Shown in pieces: positions 33,959 to 45,584 of a DNA stretch of 64,000 nucleotides. This stretch comes from Trachythela sp. YZ-2020 (lineage: Eukaryota > Cnidaria > Anthozoa > Malacalcyonacea > Clavulariidae), in NCBI GenBank assembly GCA_016169945.1, contig JADLSH010000382.1, positions 3,472,001 to 3,536,000 of the forward strand. The letters run 5' to 3'. The notes below the pieces were generated by a model. The model ran no database searches and was not told where the DNA came from. It saw only the letters and a list, made by a program, of their open reading frames with translations. How positions within the stretch are numbered: position 1 is the first letter of the stretch; each line of letters begins with the position of its first letter. A program made the position numbers and the translations under genes.

Positions 33959-36614
33959 CTACTCGTTTACTGGCTTCTTTTTTGTTGGGAAGTATTTCTT
34001 TTTAAGCAACCTGTAATTTTTTCGTGTAAAGACAAACGCAATTCCTACGTAGACACCACTAAGTAACATCACAGTAGATATCGCTTCCTTTATGTCAACA
34101 TTAATATCCTGCGTCCCAAACATAACAAAAAACGAGGATATGGCAGTGGTGGATGACAGCTTTAGCAATAGGACAAAGGTTTTGCGATTCCTAACAATAT
34201 TCGATTGCTGTACAATGCTACTGCTTGCCTTGAGTTTCTGCCGAATTCGATAAGCAGTGAAGATGAACGTTACAATAATGTACAACAAAAGACAACATGG
34301 AAGACCATAAAGTTGCATAACAGCTGACCAATCAGGAATATTATTGCCAATGGCACAATATCCATCTCTACTACCGATATGTTGATAAAACCATAAAATA
34401 TCTTTCTTCACAAGTACAATGTAGACAATAGTTATGATGACAGGAACACCCCAGCTAAAGAGACAATACTTCAAAAAGGTTTTCAACTTGTTTACATCGG
34501 ATTTCACTAGAGTATTGCCACAAAATGTTTTTCTTAAGTGATAGACATTAACAGCAGCGTTCATAAATATGCTATATAAACCGAATTTCTCTGTTATTAC
34601 CAGCCTGGCACATGGTACTTTCCACACTTTATCTACACGTATATACAGTGAAAGATATACTACAAGATAAGTCTGCCACAACAAAAGAGCGAAGCTTAGA
34701 CTCATTAAATTCAAACCAGGAAGGGTGCGCAGTTCTGGAAGCATGCCATAAACTATCAACAACAATAGCAAACAGATAATAGAAAGCGCTAAAGCACATA
34801 ATGGTGCCAGCTTAACACCTGTAATGTGAAGAGCTAGCAGTTTTTCAGCACATATTATAAATTTATCTTCAAACACACCGTAATCGAACTTCGCAATAAC
34901 CTGCTTTGGCTTCAAAATGAGAACTCTAAAATCCTTAAACACAGTGTAATACCCTCGTTCGAGCGCTCGTTCAATAATGGGTTTATTGCAACTTTCAAAG
35001 TGCCTTTGTCCCTTTACCCAGTAATTACGCAGTTTCCAAATATTCCGTATGTAGTTATCAGTGGAGGTACAAATCTTTATGCTATCATTCAGAACTCGGT
35101 ACTCGGTATATTCATATACCTTGTTCTTATAGAGTATTGAAAAGTTATCCCAAACTCTGTATTCATCATCGTATTTTATATTGATGATCGAGTCGTTGCA
35201 CATTGACATATCTTCTTTTGTAAACTCCCGTGTTTCCAGTGTGAGCTTTTTCTTACAGATTAAAAGTTCACCGTGTTTCACCATATACTCATCTCTTTCG
35301 AAAGATTGACCATATCCTGCCAAGAAGACATTGAAATTCTTGCCCACAAAATAATACATTCTCTCAAACTTATTTAGCAACCCATTGCAAAGAAACACAC
35401 CTTTTTCCACGCATTTCGAGTTCTCCAAATAGATTGAACTTTTGGAACATTGGAACCACATATTTCAAGACTCTCATTGCTGAATCGATATTCATGATAT
35501 TCGTATATCCTGTTGTTGTAAAACAGCGAAAAATTCTGCCAAACATTGTATTGCTCCTCGTACTTTACTTTAACCAACAAATCATTGCAGGATAAACTGA
35601 GCTTTGCCGAACAAATCGCAAAACGTCCAAGAATCACTCCGTAATCTTGTCTTGTGAAACTTTGCCCAGTAGGCTGGAAGAAAACGGTAAAATTTTTGTA
35701 TAATGTGTAATTGAGTAAGTAAAATCCGTCATTACAATTTTTGAAAGCCATCATTCTCTTTTCCAAGATAATCAAAATCCGCCATCTTTGTTGAATAAGA
35801 GGGTCAACAGAGCTACAAACTTGCAAACCATTGTCTGTCACTCTATAGTCGTGATAATAGTACTGTCTATCTTTGTATATCATTGCGAAGTTGTTCCATA
35901 TTTTGTATTCATCTTCGTATTTTATAGTAAAGGTAAAATTGGCGCATTCTGTCGGACCCATCTTACTACCCGAGATCGCGCCAATTTCACGTCTGTTCCG
36001 GTGATGTTGAGATATGAATGAAGCAACCTTTTCTCTTTTGGCTGTCCCTGTCCCTGTCATGTCATTCTCATGAAAAAATAGTCTGTTTTCTAACGAAGAT
36101 ATGTTTCTGCCAACATTCTTGTGCCATTTAGTTTCACTTGAATGGGAAATGGTAGTCGATTCTATGCCCGTAACTTTTTCTTCAGGCGTTGAGGGAAGTA
36201 AAAAAGGCAGTCCTGAGTTCCTACGTATTCCGTAACTTCGGAATGTTTTCTTCACAGTCTCTAAAGAGGAATTTGCGGTTAACAGTAACTCCTTCTGAAA
36301 AGCAAATATTCTCATCTAAAAATTTACCTTTTCTTCCCATCTTGGAATGATCAGTTCCTATTTTCGTGTCATCGCCATCAACTTGTTCGTATTTTCTGTC
36401 AAGTTAGGAATGCATTCGTCCTGTTCGAAAAATCTTTACCATTTTTAAATGGTTTACCATTGATCCTTTCTTTTAATTTACTCTGTTCTGTTTTGCACTT
36501 TCGCGTAGTGTACACTGAACCACCACCATGATAAAAAGAGGCAATAATCAAACAGTAGCAAAAGAAAACGATCAAGTCGTTTCTGAAGAGTCGAAAACTA
36601 CAGCCACGAACCAT
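33959..36614 (-). CDS. Methuselah-like (secretin-type) 7TM receptor with three ectodomain repeats, frame broken
   Basis: Two overlapping frames (36315-35374 and 35461-33959) form one gene. The 7TM part (residues about 217-490 of the second frame) has TM1 LCALALSIICLLLLLIVYGM, the family-typical LPGLNLMSLSFALLLWQ in TM2, and a basic tail ending at 33959. The extracellular part holds three tandem modules of about 115 residues, each with C-x-n-KYEDEY..W.NF..IYK...YEY.EYR....L.IC and a second half ending F.IC. The second module is split by a one-base frame break near 35390-35400, beside an A5 run. Upstream, 36614-36399 encodes a likely signal peptide (NDLIVFFCYCLIIASF) in another frame, so the 5' end has a second break or an unseen intron. 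Ligand unknown. Functional if the breaks are sequencing errors; otherwise a pseudogene. Confidence 0.7.
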
Positions 36615-36619
36615 GTTGC

Positions 36620-38080
36620 AACTGCAGGCGTCGTTAATCAGCCGAGATCTGTTTGGACTAAACGGAGTTCAAAACGTTATTAATCAGAAAGCACTCAGAA
36701 GGTGTGTGTGTGTGTGGGGGGGGGGGTGGGCGGAAGTTAACCAATGATCCAGTTGGTCGCAAAATAAGTGCAGTCGCGGTCTCAAAATTTTGCATTGCTA
36801 AATTGGACGCATTATGCCAGGCAATACCGCTATGCGGGACCGGCTAAATAATTTGAGAGACCGACTTCAATCATTGCATTATTGGCAATTCCCAACACGA
36901 GTTATTTAAATTGCAGTTACTTGAATATGTCCACATAAAGTTTGCCGAAATCCTGTTTCGGTCTTTGTTGCATATCACATTATCACTCATATATAGTCTT
37001 AAGGTTGCACTTTATGAGTGTATTTTCCTCGTCTTCAACTATTGGAGTATTGCAATGATTTTTGTCTTAGAAATTTGAGACAGGAGGCAAAAACTGACTA
37101 CTTTGAAATAGAACCATATTGCCACAACTGCTATAATCTACATATTAACTACTTTATGGCAAAACGTATTGTACAGGCAGCTAAACTTATTTTTATCCGG
37201 AAAAACTATGTTGTTTTTGCAATATAGTTCGAATTGTTGACGTATCTTTCTGCAGATTTCCACGTACAAATTCGAGAATAAAATGTTTGTTCAGAACGCA
37301 GGAAATCGCGTCTCCGAGGTCCTAGATTTCCTTCCCAGGGTGTCCTACTGCATCAGTCGTTCTATTCTGATCGATCTGCCCAGTATCTGCTGAATGAGTT
37401 CAGTAAAAATATGAAACGTAACTTATCTATAAGTGAATATTATGTGCATTGAATTGTGTTGCTATTCAAGTTATTGCAGCAGCACGCAGAATTTATCGAC
37501 ATTTCGGATTAATATAATTCGGTCGGGTTAAAAGTCGGCCTGGATTTATGGGTCGGTCTAATTTCGAGACTTCATCCCCCCACATCCTAGCCAAAATCTA
37601 TATATATGCCTCTGAAAGTACTTGAGAATATGTCACGAGCTGTACTAATGAACTACATTCGAACGTTATTAAGATGGACTCGATACAAAATTTGGAATTT
37701 GAGAATTTCAGGTCTGCAGTGTTACAGTTTACAAATTTATAGTAGTTTAGAATACTTATATGTCATATTTTTAGGTTTTGTTCAGACGATATTGGGTTGT
37801 TCAAATATTTAAACTTATGGGATGTTGACTTGATTGTGTTGAAATGTTTCCTTCATATTCTGTTCATTTTCTTAACACTATAAATGGGCAATCCGAGCTC
37901 AACAGGGTTTGAAGTAAACGCAGAATGAACGTTGAATCATTTTATGAAATTTTCATTCGATCTTTAATTAAACAAATAACAATAATACTATTACTAAACT
38001 ATCGCCGCTAAGTTAAATATTAATTATAATATAAAGATAAACTCTTACTTCTGTGTATGAGGCTTCCAACGAACGTTTAT
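36620..38080. other. Non-coding stretch, no gene seen
   Basis: Short frames only. A GT/G-rich tract lies at about 36700-36730. Confidence 0.4.
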
Positions 38081-38199
38081 CAAAACTTGTCTGCAACAGG
38101 CTGTTTCATCTGTAAAAGAATCATCAGGCAGTTTACAAGTATCGAAAGAAATGACCGCTTATATGCTTCCTGCCGGGGCGTGGGGGTGTGTGTGGGAGA
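38081..38199. repeat. Inverted arm of the Penelope-like element (left)
   Basis: Reverse complement of 40035-40154. On the minus strand it contains CTGC-CTGATGA ... GAAACAGCCTGTT-GCAG, which can fold like a minimal hammerhead. Confidence 0.8.
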
Positions 38200-38533
38200 C
38201 AATGTGTGCATGCATGGCTTTGTTTGCGTTGTTTACGCGAAATTTGTTACGATGACGACATCGTGAAATTATTTCAGCTCTTTTGTTGAGTAAACAATCC
38301 TTGTTTTTTTCTTTCAAAATACAAAATTTTTCTTCTAAACATAAATTGCATCGTTTTGATCCTCCCGTATACGAAATAGAATGTTTTAAAATTTGCCAAT
38401 TAATACTGAAATCCTTATTGTTTTCTTTCAATGTCCAAATATATTTCGAAAGTTCCGTATCATTTGCATGCTTTTTATGCTGAAAAGATTTAGTGTGGTT
38501 GGCCAATCGCTCTTTGAATGTGGTTGCAGTCAT
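38159..38533 (-). pseudogene. GIY-YIG endonuclease end of the Penelope-like element
   Basis: YIGMTATTFKERLANHTKSF with catalytic-type Tyr and Arg, HANDTELSKYIWTLK, and CLEEKFCILKEKN with the conserved Glu resemble the PLE GIY-YIG domain. Its first residues (YIG) lie where this frame overlaps the upstream RT frame (38490), so a frameshift separates them. It runs past the element core into the inverted arm. Confidence 0.75.
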
Positions 38534-40047
38534 GCCAATGTAATTTTTGATCGTACATGTTTGTGTTGCTTACTGTGACTGTTGCTTTGTATACTATGTC
38601 CCTAGTCATGCATTGTTTTCGAAGCGGGCAAATGGTGTTTTTTCTACTACTGCAATTGGTAGTGTCCCTCTCCTGTGGCTTGTTATTTCTAGATATGCGT
38701 GCATTGTGTTTAGTGATTACTGACTTAATATTGTTCATGCAGCTATAGCTTACTTTAACTGTATTTCTGTTAAAAATTTTATGTAGGTTGTGGTGCGGTG
38801 GAAAATGCTTGTCAATTAGACTAAGGAAATTACGTCCCATGTTTGTGCTAACACTCTTGCTAAATGGTGGGTTGAACCAAATGATGTTGCGTTGCCTATT
38901 CCTGCGTTGTTTTTGCGGCGTGTGCTGAGTGTAGCTAAGTTCATGATTAAAGTTGCTATGCCTAAGTGCGTTCTGATATATGGGTGCAGATTCCTGAAAA
39001 GTTTGCTCATCTGATGAAAGAAGTGCGATGCGCTTGTTAATTGATGCAGGTAGTTGCCTTGTGATGCTCGGTGGGTGATTAGAGTGCATATTTATGTATA
39101 GTGGATCGTCATTGGGCTTCCTATAGGGCCTATGTTTTCCATTGTTAAGGTCGAAAGTTACATCTAAAAAGTTTACAATGCGTAAATTTGATTCGGCGGT
39201 AATTTTTAGGTCAAACTGCTCGAAAATTTTGTGGAGATCTTTTCTTGTTTTGTCTGCTAAACGTGCTGATTTACTTTTTATAATAGCCAAACCGTCATCT
39301 CTATATAGGCCGATGCTTTCTTTGCCAAATTTCTTACTCAGGTGGTTTAAAATGAAAAGGCCTACTAACTCACAAATTTCCGCGCCGTCGAAACTGCCCA
39401 TGCTAACGTCAAACAAACTATGGCTATCTTTTTTTATCCATGAAATTCCGGTATTGAAAAGGAGAGATTTTCTAGCGTGTTTTATTATTGAAATATCGTT
39501 TTCAGGTATAGTAGCCAAATTTGAAGCCCAAGAGAAAGCTTGGCCCAATAATTTTTCAGAAATAGATGGGTAGAAATCGACAATGTCAAACGAAATAAAA
39601 CTGTGTCTGTCCTTATCTTTTATATTGCCAAACCACTGAATAACTTGTTTTGTATTCCTCCAAATTGGAATTAATTTTGTCCAAAATAACTTTGCTTATT
39701 TTTCCGGATTCGCTTTTAGCGGGATTAATTAATCGGCATTTTGGATTGTTTTCGAAATTTTCTTTGTGATCTTTTAAAGATATAAATGCTTCGCGTTTTT
39801 TCATTTTTTCAATTCTGTCGCCGATTCCTAAATTGTTCGAAATGTTTTTTAGTTCTGAATCAATTTCATCTATAGTGTCCTCGGATCCATGCTTATATGT
39901 TTTTGTGATGTTGTCATGTAAGAGCTTGTTGTATGTGTCGAGCGAGGTTTCATAAATATTCCTAGTTTTGTCTGCAAAAATGAAAATGTTGGGAGACGAA
40001 TTGATTTTCTTTAGATCGTTAGTCAAAGATTTCTGTCTCCCACACAC
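38490..40047 (-). pseudogene. Penelope-like reverse transcriptase
   Basis: The first frame (40047-39613) has CRLINPAKSESGKISKVILD, an RT finger motif of PLEs. After a frame break near 39610 the sequence continues through FDIVDFYPSIS (palm Asp) into 39548-38490, with IGLYRDDGLAII (catalytic YRDD), then the thumb and a Cys-rich linker (CPLRKQCMTRDIVYKA) leading to the GIY-YIG domain. The N-terminus is absent. The family is well recognised; this copy is broken. Confidence 0.8.
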
Positions 40048-40154
40048 ACCCCCACGCCCCGGCAGGAAGCATATAAGCGGTCATTTCTTTCGATACTTGT
40101 AAACTGCCTGATGATTCTTTTACAGATGAAACAGCCTGTTGCAGACAAGTTTTG
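40035..40154. repeat. Inverted arm of the Penelope-like element (right)
   Basis: Reverse complement of 38081-38199. It may be the start of a second, truncated copy in opposite orientation. Confidence 0.8.
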
Positions 40155-40262
40155 AGGTAAGCGAAAATCTATAATTTGCTCTAACTATATGTTGTCGAGC
40201 ACTCTTTGCGTTTCGTAGACCTAAACCTACACGTATATATATATATATATATATAGCTAAAT

Positions 40263-40306
40263 CTGCAGACATGCATGTTTCGCCGTTCAACGGCTCGTCA
40301 GTGCAG
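40263..40306 (-). ncRNA. Type I hammerhead ribozyme, copy 1
   Basis: Read on the minus strand: helix I CTGCA/TGCAG, core CTGACGA, helix II GCCG/CGGC with a 5-nt loop, GAAA, a very short helix III in the palindrome ACATGCATGT, then C as cleavage nucleotide (GTC). All invariant core positions match. Expected cleavage is between 40268 and 40267. Palindromic minimal helix III suggests action as a dimer. Confidence 0.9.
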
Positions 40307-40568
40307 CTTGTAACGCAGTCTAGATGCGAGTGACTTCGTATTTATACACCATACTCTTGCCCTCACCAAGCGCATGTGGTACAATACTCAGACACATGCG
40401 CATCCAGACATGCGTGAAGTGTCTTGGGGCCAGAGTGCTCAAACGACCACAAGGGAAGTGAGCTTTTGCATTATAGCTTATTAGCCACCAATTAACCTCA
40501 CAGAGTGCTCAACAACACAAGTGAAGGAGCATATATAGCTAAATATATATATATATATATAGTCAAAT

Positions 40569-40612
40569 CTGCAGACATGCATGTTTCGCCGTTCAACGGC
40601 TCGTCAGTGCAG
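40569..40612 (-). ncRNA. Type I hammerhead ribozyme, copy 2
   Basis: Identical core and helices to copy 1. Cleavage is expected between 40574 and 40573 on the minus strand, releasing units of array length. Confidence 0.9.
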
Positions 40613-40850
40613 CTTGTAACGCAGTCTAGATGCGAGTGACTTCGTATTTATACACCATACTCTTGCCCTCACCAAGCGCATGTGGTACAATACTCAGACA
40701 CATGCGCATCCAGACATGCGTGAAGTGTCTTGGGGCCAGAGTGCTCAAACGACCACAAGGGAAGTGAGCTTTTGCATTATAGCTTAGAGCCACCAATTAA
40801 CCTCACAGAGTGCTCAACAACACAAAGTGAAGGAGCATATATAGTCAAAT

Positions 40851-40894
40851 CTGCAGACATGCATGTTTCGCCGTTCAACGGCTCGTCAGTGCAG
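40851..40894 (-). ncRNA. Type I hammerhead ribozyme, copy 3
   Basis: Identical core and helices to copy 1, 282 bp from copy 2. Confidence 0.9.
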
Positions 40895-41132
40895 CTTGTA
40901 ACGCAGTCTAGATGCGAGTGACTTCGTATTTATACACCATACTCTTGCCCTCACCAAGCGCATGTGGTACAATACTCAGACACATGCGCATCCAGACATA
41001 CGTGAAGTGTCTTGGGGCCAGAGTGCTCAAACGACCACAAAGGAAGTGAGCTTTTGCATTGTAGCTTAGAGCCACCAATTAACGTCACAGAGTGCTCAAC
41101 AACACAAAGTGAAGGAGCATATATAGTCAAAT

Positions 41133-41176
41133 CTGCAGACATGCATGTTTCGCCGTTCAACGGCTCGTCAGTGCAG
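41133..41176 (-). ncRNA. Type I hammerhead ribozyme, copy 4
   Basis: Identical core and helices to copy 1, 282 bp from copy 3. Its unit is cut short at a GAAAGATATAT palindrome near 41285-41310. Confidence 0.9.
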
Positions 41177-41299
41177 CTTGTAACGCAGTCTAGATGCGAG
41201 TGACTTCGTATTTATACACCATACTCTTGCTCTCACCAAGCGCATGTGGTACAATACTCAGACACATGCGCATCCAGACATGCGTGAAAGATATATATA

Positions 41300-41557
41300 T
41301 ATATCTTTCACTCAACTCAGGTTAGGCGAGAATCCGGTTAGCTTTTACAGACTCACAACACTAACAACAGTTCGTTATACTTTACAGTTCAGAAAAATGT
41401 CAGAAAAATGACGTAAATGTCAATTAAATATATTGTTTGTTTGAAATGTTAATTTCGAGTTTATATATAAATGTTAGGGTTGAGCAGCGTCTGCGGAGCG
41501 CGTAACAAACTTTATACTGGCTAAAATTACTTATTGTGTATGCGTATTTTCCTTTAT

Positions 41558-41599
<42 letters not shown>

Positions 41600-42234
41600 A
41601 TATATAGACAAACGATGTCTACGAAAAAGTATTAAAATGTTAAAGGTATGTTGGTTATATAGAATGGAAAAAATTCGAAACCCTTATAAACAGGTACCTG
41701 CGTCATAGACATATAGGACCGTTTATATGGCGATTTAATTTAACTTATACTTTCATGCTTAAATGTTGTGCTCATTTTTAGTATTGTGATGAGGGGCGAA
41801 AATTCACACGAGCTATCATACATACAACATAGATACATACATCATAGTGTAAACTTTCCGGGGGGTGATACAATTTATGTTTCTTTTTAAATTTCATTAA
41901 CATTTAGTGATTTAGTGCTTCAAGACAGGGCTTCACATTTTTCTTTAAATATTCTTTTGATCTTATGGCGATTTTACCGACAAACTATGCTGAATTAGAG
42001 TCTTTATATTGAACTTGAAACATTTGCTGAAGACGTTGAATTGACATTAAATTGGCGAGCTTTCCCCCGGAACACCCGATTTTTTGTGCAATCTCAAATG
42101 CACGCTATCAAGTGCGTGGCCGCGAGGTGATTGCGAGATTCGTACACGTGCCGTGTAGCGAGTCTAGCGACAAGAATATTATCATTTATATTATTTGACA
42201 TTTGCTTTCGAGAATATGATTATGACAAAATATA
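41300..42234. other. Non-coding stretch with TA microsatellite
   Basis: No gene is seen. A TA run lies at about 41562-41596. Confidence 0.4.
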
Positions 42235-45200
42235 AGGGGGGATGCTACCTGAAAATTCATGTCGCGAACACATTGTATACTAATGACTGTATTTTATTAT
42301 GGTTTCACTTATATGCAACATGTTATACATCATTTTAAAGCTCATAACATGCTCTACACAAATAGCAATACAGATGCCTTATAAGACCAAACCATAATTG
42401 TAAAAAAAAACAAGGAAAGGCAAAATAGCTATTTTCTGCCGAACCATCTTTGAATGCTATCTAGTGAAAAACTAAACATCAGAAAGTGTTTATTTTAACT
42501 AGATAAGTAGAATACATTCCAGGCAACAGATTAATGAATGCTTTTGGTGCTACACCATATATTTTGGTCAAAACGACAGATATTTCAAATTTTATGATTG
42601 GGCAAAAAGGATTCATTAATCTATGGACAGCTACCTAAAGAACAATCTCTGAAAAAATTAGCAGCATTGGTCAAATAGTTTTTGAGTTATGAGAATTTAA
42701 GTAATAGTCGCTAACCGAAATCTTGTCTCTGAGAAAACGGCTAATAAAGTTAGTACAGTGAATGTCACCGATATTCTTATGAATAGATACAATGTACCTG
42801 ACCAAAATCAACACATAACAATGTAGGAATGCAACAGTCACTTTCTTTGACTTCCACTGACCAATTGAGCTAATGGAGCATCATCACTGTCATCAGAATC
42901 GTTGTTATGAACAAGCCAAGCTAAAGGATAATTGTCTTCATCGTCAGATGATGATGATGAAGCTTCAAAGTCAAGTGGATCCACTTCATTAAACTTTCCA
43001 CTGGCATAGGATGATTCCCCTTGGTTTGCTGCAAGCTTGGCTTGTCTTCTTTTCCTCCTTCTTTCCTTTTATTTCATCTGCGCACTTGTAACCGAGCTCG
43101 ACATCCTCTTCTTGTCTTTTGCTAAACACCCCTCAAAAGTGAACTCACCACCTGGAATGTTAGCTGCTTCCATGACATCCTGCCTTGAGGCAGCACCATA
43201 ATTAAAATAAAGAATAGCAGACATCACAGCAATCTTCACAACTTGAGGTCCTTTATAACGGTGTTTAGGAGCACGGTTCCAAACAAGGCTGTTGAGGCTT
43301 TCGTTCACATTCTGTGAATACCCAGGAAGACAGCGTAGCAACAGAGAATACTCACTGAGGCACTGGAACTCAGGTAGCAGGAAATCTAAAAAAACAGCAT
43401 CCAAATGGTGATCTTTCCTTTGGAAGGTACCATCTCTTCTGTAGGAGCACCAGCTATCTGGCCCTGGTGGACAGTATTGGTGTCTCTTCTTGTCATCTGG
43501 AAGTTCGCAAGTGTGATAGAGAACTGCCAGTATAGCCTTTTGCATTATTTTTTTTGTTTTCTCTGTTCCTGTGGAGTTAATTTTCCTGGCTTTACATTAG
43601 CCCTGATGGCATTTCCATAATAAGTTTGGAGCTTGTCTAATGTTTTGTCTGTCAGTCGGTGTTTGCTGCCTTTGACTGATTTCCCATCCTTCAGCTTTGG
43701 TTGTTTCTTCCTAAGTTCCCGCAAGTGTGTCCCCATTCTTTTTTGCACATGGCCAATACAATCCAATTTTGAAACCCTTGCACACTCTGCCATTCCGCTT
43801 TCATGGTTTTGTTTCCAAATCTCATACTCCTTGGACGCGCGCCATTTCTTGTACTCTGCTGACCGCTTGTCCATCTTCTCCCATTTCTCACACTTATCGC
43901 AACAACCATAGGTATCCCAAATACGTCCATAAGCTTTGCTATCACCATCGCTGATCATAGATTTATAATGTAAATTAGTTTCCTTAGATCTGTCCCAAAT
44001 CTTCTTAGCTATGGAGCACTCCATTGACCCACTTGATCCAGTGTGAGTTTTGGTGCATTTGTCTTTATGTCCCTGGTACCACATGTCATACTCGGGAGAA
44101 TCTTCACCAAGATCCTCCTTTGTTGATTCACATGCTTTGCATATCTTTGACTCTAAATCAAAGTCAAGTACTTCACCAGTTTCAACCGATACCACGAAAC
44201 CAACACCATAATTAGCTGTGTACCCCCTTTTCGACCAAGTACCATCAAAGCTCACCGCAATCTCTGCGACATCAGTTTCATCAGAACAATAACGTGAAAA
44301 TACTTTGTCTCTTGCCTGCTGTAATTGTTCATCAACAACTTTCTTGTGGGCATCATACAGAGCTGAAACATGGTTGTCCCATGCTTTGTGTTGGCAAGGG
44401 GTAGGCATATTGAAAATATCAGACATCACTGACATGGCCTCTCGTCCTACACCCATTTCCATTGCAGAGTAAACCATCCGCCTATTTGTATCCATGGAAT
44501 TTTGAGATTTCCACACTTGGCTTTCACACCCAGAGGTTTGAAGCTCGATCTTGACCTCGCATTTAGAGCACTGGACATTGATTACAGACTAGAGCCATAT
44601 CTACGTACCTCGTCCTCGCTAAGTTGTAAGTCTCCACCAAGTTGACAATTATGCAAAGGTTGAAACGCTCTTACCAAATTTGATAGCTCAATCAGTCTAT
44701 AGCTGTATGCCCCATCAAAATCTTGGTTTCTTTTGCTTTTCTGATCCGTTATCTTTCGAACAGAAGCCGTCTGAGGCACTGGAGTAGACGCACATGGAGA
44801 AGAATTTGATGATTTTGATTTGGCGGCATCCCATTGATTTTGGCCACGAAAACGCCGCTTTTTCGATACTTTTGGCATTGTAAAGAAATATAATCTCGAG
44901 GAGACTATTTTCCGCTACCAAAAAGCAACAAGATAAAAATAATACAGACAAAATCTAAATCGTTGATGTGTTTTCACAAGTGTTTCACCTCAAATGGCTA
45001 TGTTTTCGAACAGGAAGGAAAAATGTGTTGTAGAATAGCTATGTGACCAGGCCTTAACTTGTTACCAGTCCTTCAGGTTGTCGATTTACACAATCAGCAA
45101 AAAAAAATTCCAAACCCCCACAAACAACGAAGAAACAAGGCATGAAAAACAATAAACACAAACCCGTTTCCATGGCAACGTGAAATATTGTAGCCTACTC

Positions 45201-45345
45201 TTTCAAAAACAGCATATTCTGTAAGGAAGGAAGGCTCTACAAGGTCTATTTTCACTTTTACAAACATCTACATATACTAATTATGATTTCTAGGCAAAAA
45301 AATTTATTTTTAATTTTTCAAAGTTTTTCAGGTAGCATCCCCCCT
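42235..45345 (-). mobile_element. Mutator-like DNA transposon
   Basis: Terminal inverted repeats AGGGGGGATGCTACCTGAAA start at 42235 and end at 45345. One damaged transposase gene on the minus strand fills the element. No target duplication is evident in the flanks. The right subterminal region (44950-45325) and left subterminal region (42255-42837) hold no genes. Confidence 0.8.
42838..44878 (-). pseudogene. Mutator-like transposase (metazoan type), broken
   Basis: The N-terminus (44878-44582) is basic (MPKVSKKRRFRGQNQWDAAK). After a frame break, 44516-43545 carries VNRR-like DTNRRMVYSAMEMGVG, EIAVSFDGTWSKRG (first catalytic Asp, residue 91), the acidic DLESKICKACESTKED zinc segment, and ISDGDSKAYGRIWDTYG (second Asp). 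A second break at an A8 run (43545) leads to 43545-43069 with HQYCPPGPDSWCSYRRDG and NVNESLNSLVWNRAPK (presumed Glu). An in-frame TAA follows at about 43068, and the same frame stays open to a Ser/Asp-rich tail ending at 42838. I recognise the family as the metazoan Mutator-like transposase domain. Inactive copy. Confidence 0.8.
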
Positions 45346-45584
45346 GTAGACTGTACCTCAAATGCGAGTTTGCAGATTATATAAATGTTAAGGAAGGTAA
45401 ATGTGGTAGCAGTTTAAAGGCTATATTATTTCAAATACAACTATAGCCTTATGAACTATAGGGGCAATGTCAATAAACTTGTGCAAGTCGATGGCTGGAT
45501 ATATATAGTATACTGCATGTATTCGTATGGAATGCCATAGCTGTCTTAGGTGGTCATCTTTTATTACATGGTGACCATTCATAA

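Larger units (their letters stand above)
38081..40154 (-). mobile_element. Penelope-like retroelement bounded by inverted repeats
   Basis: The coding strand is minus. The body encodes an RT and a GIY-YIG endonuclease, the diagnostic pair of endonuclease-bearing Penelope-like elements. The 119-bp arms (38081-38199 and 40035-40154) are inverted copies of each other, as often happens when a second, partial copy lies head-to-head. Each arm contains a degenerate hammerhead-like motif. Frame breaks make it inactive, and the RT start is missing beyond 40047. Confidence 0.8.
40235..41290 (-). repeat. Tandem array of four hammerhead-ribozyme units
   Basis: Four near-identical copies start at about 40263, 40569, 40851 and 41133, with spacings of 306, 282 and 282 bp. 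The first spacing is longer because of extra TA dinucleotides. Each unit has one hammerhead ribozyme on the minus strand; the last unit is truncated at about 41290. The array starts and ends at TA microsatellites. This layout fits a metazoan retrozyme (small circular RNA that spreads by retrotransposition) or the tandem pseudo-LTRs of a Penelope-like element; the neighbouring PLE is on the same strand. Short open frames in the array are not genes. Confidence 0.85.

Noticed and set aside
33714..34016. 100-codon Leu/Thr/Tyr-rich frame (LLTYLLTYLLT)
   Set aside because: Translation of an ACTT/TTAC microsatellite, overlapping the end of the receptor gene on the other strand.
40730..41203. Repeated 63-codon frames (MGPECSNDHKGSELLH...)
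   Set aside because: Lie within the hammerhead array; repetition reflects the array, and the antisense carries the ribozymes.
43633..44215. Plus-strand frames opposite the Mutator-like transposase
   Set aside because: Shadow frames of the transposase; no independent signal.
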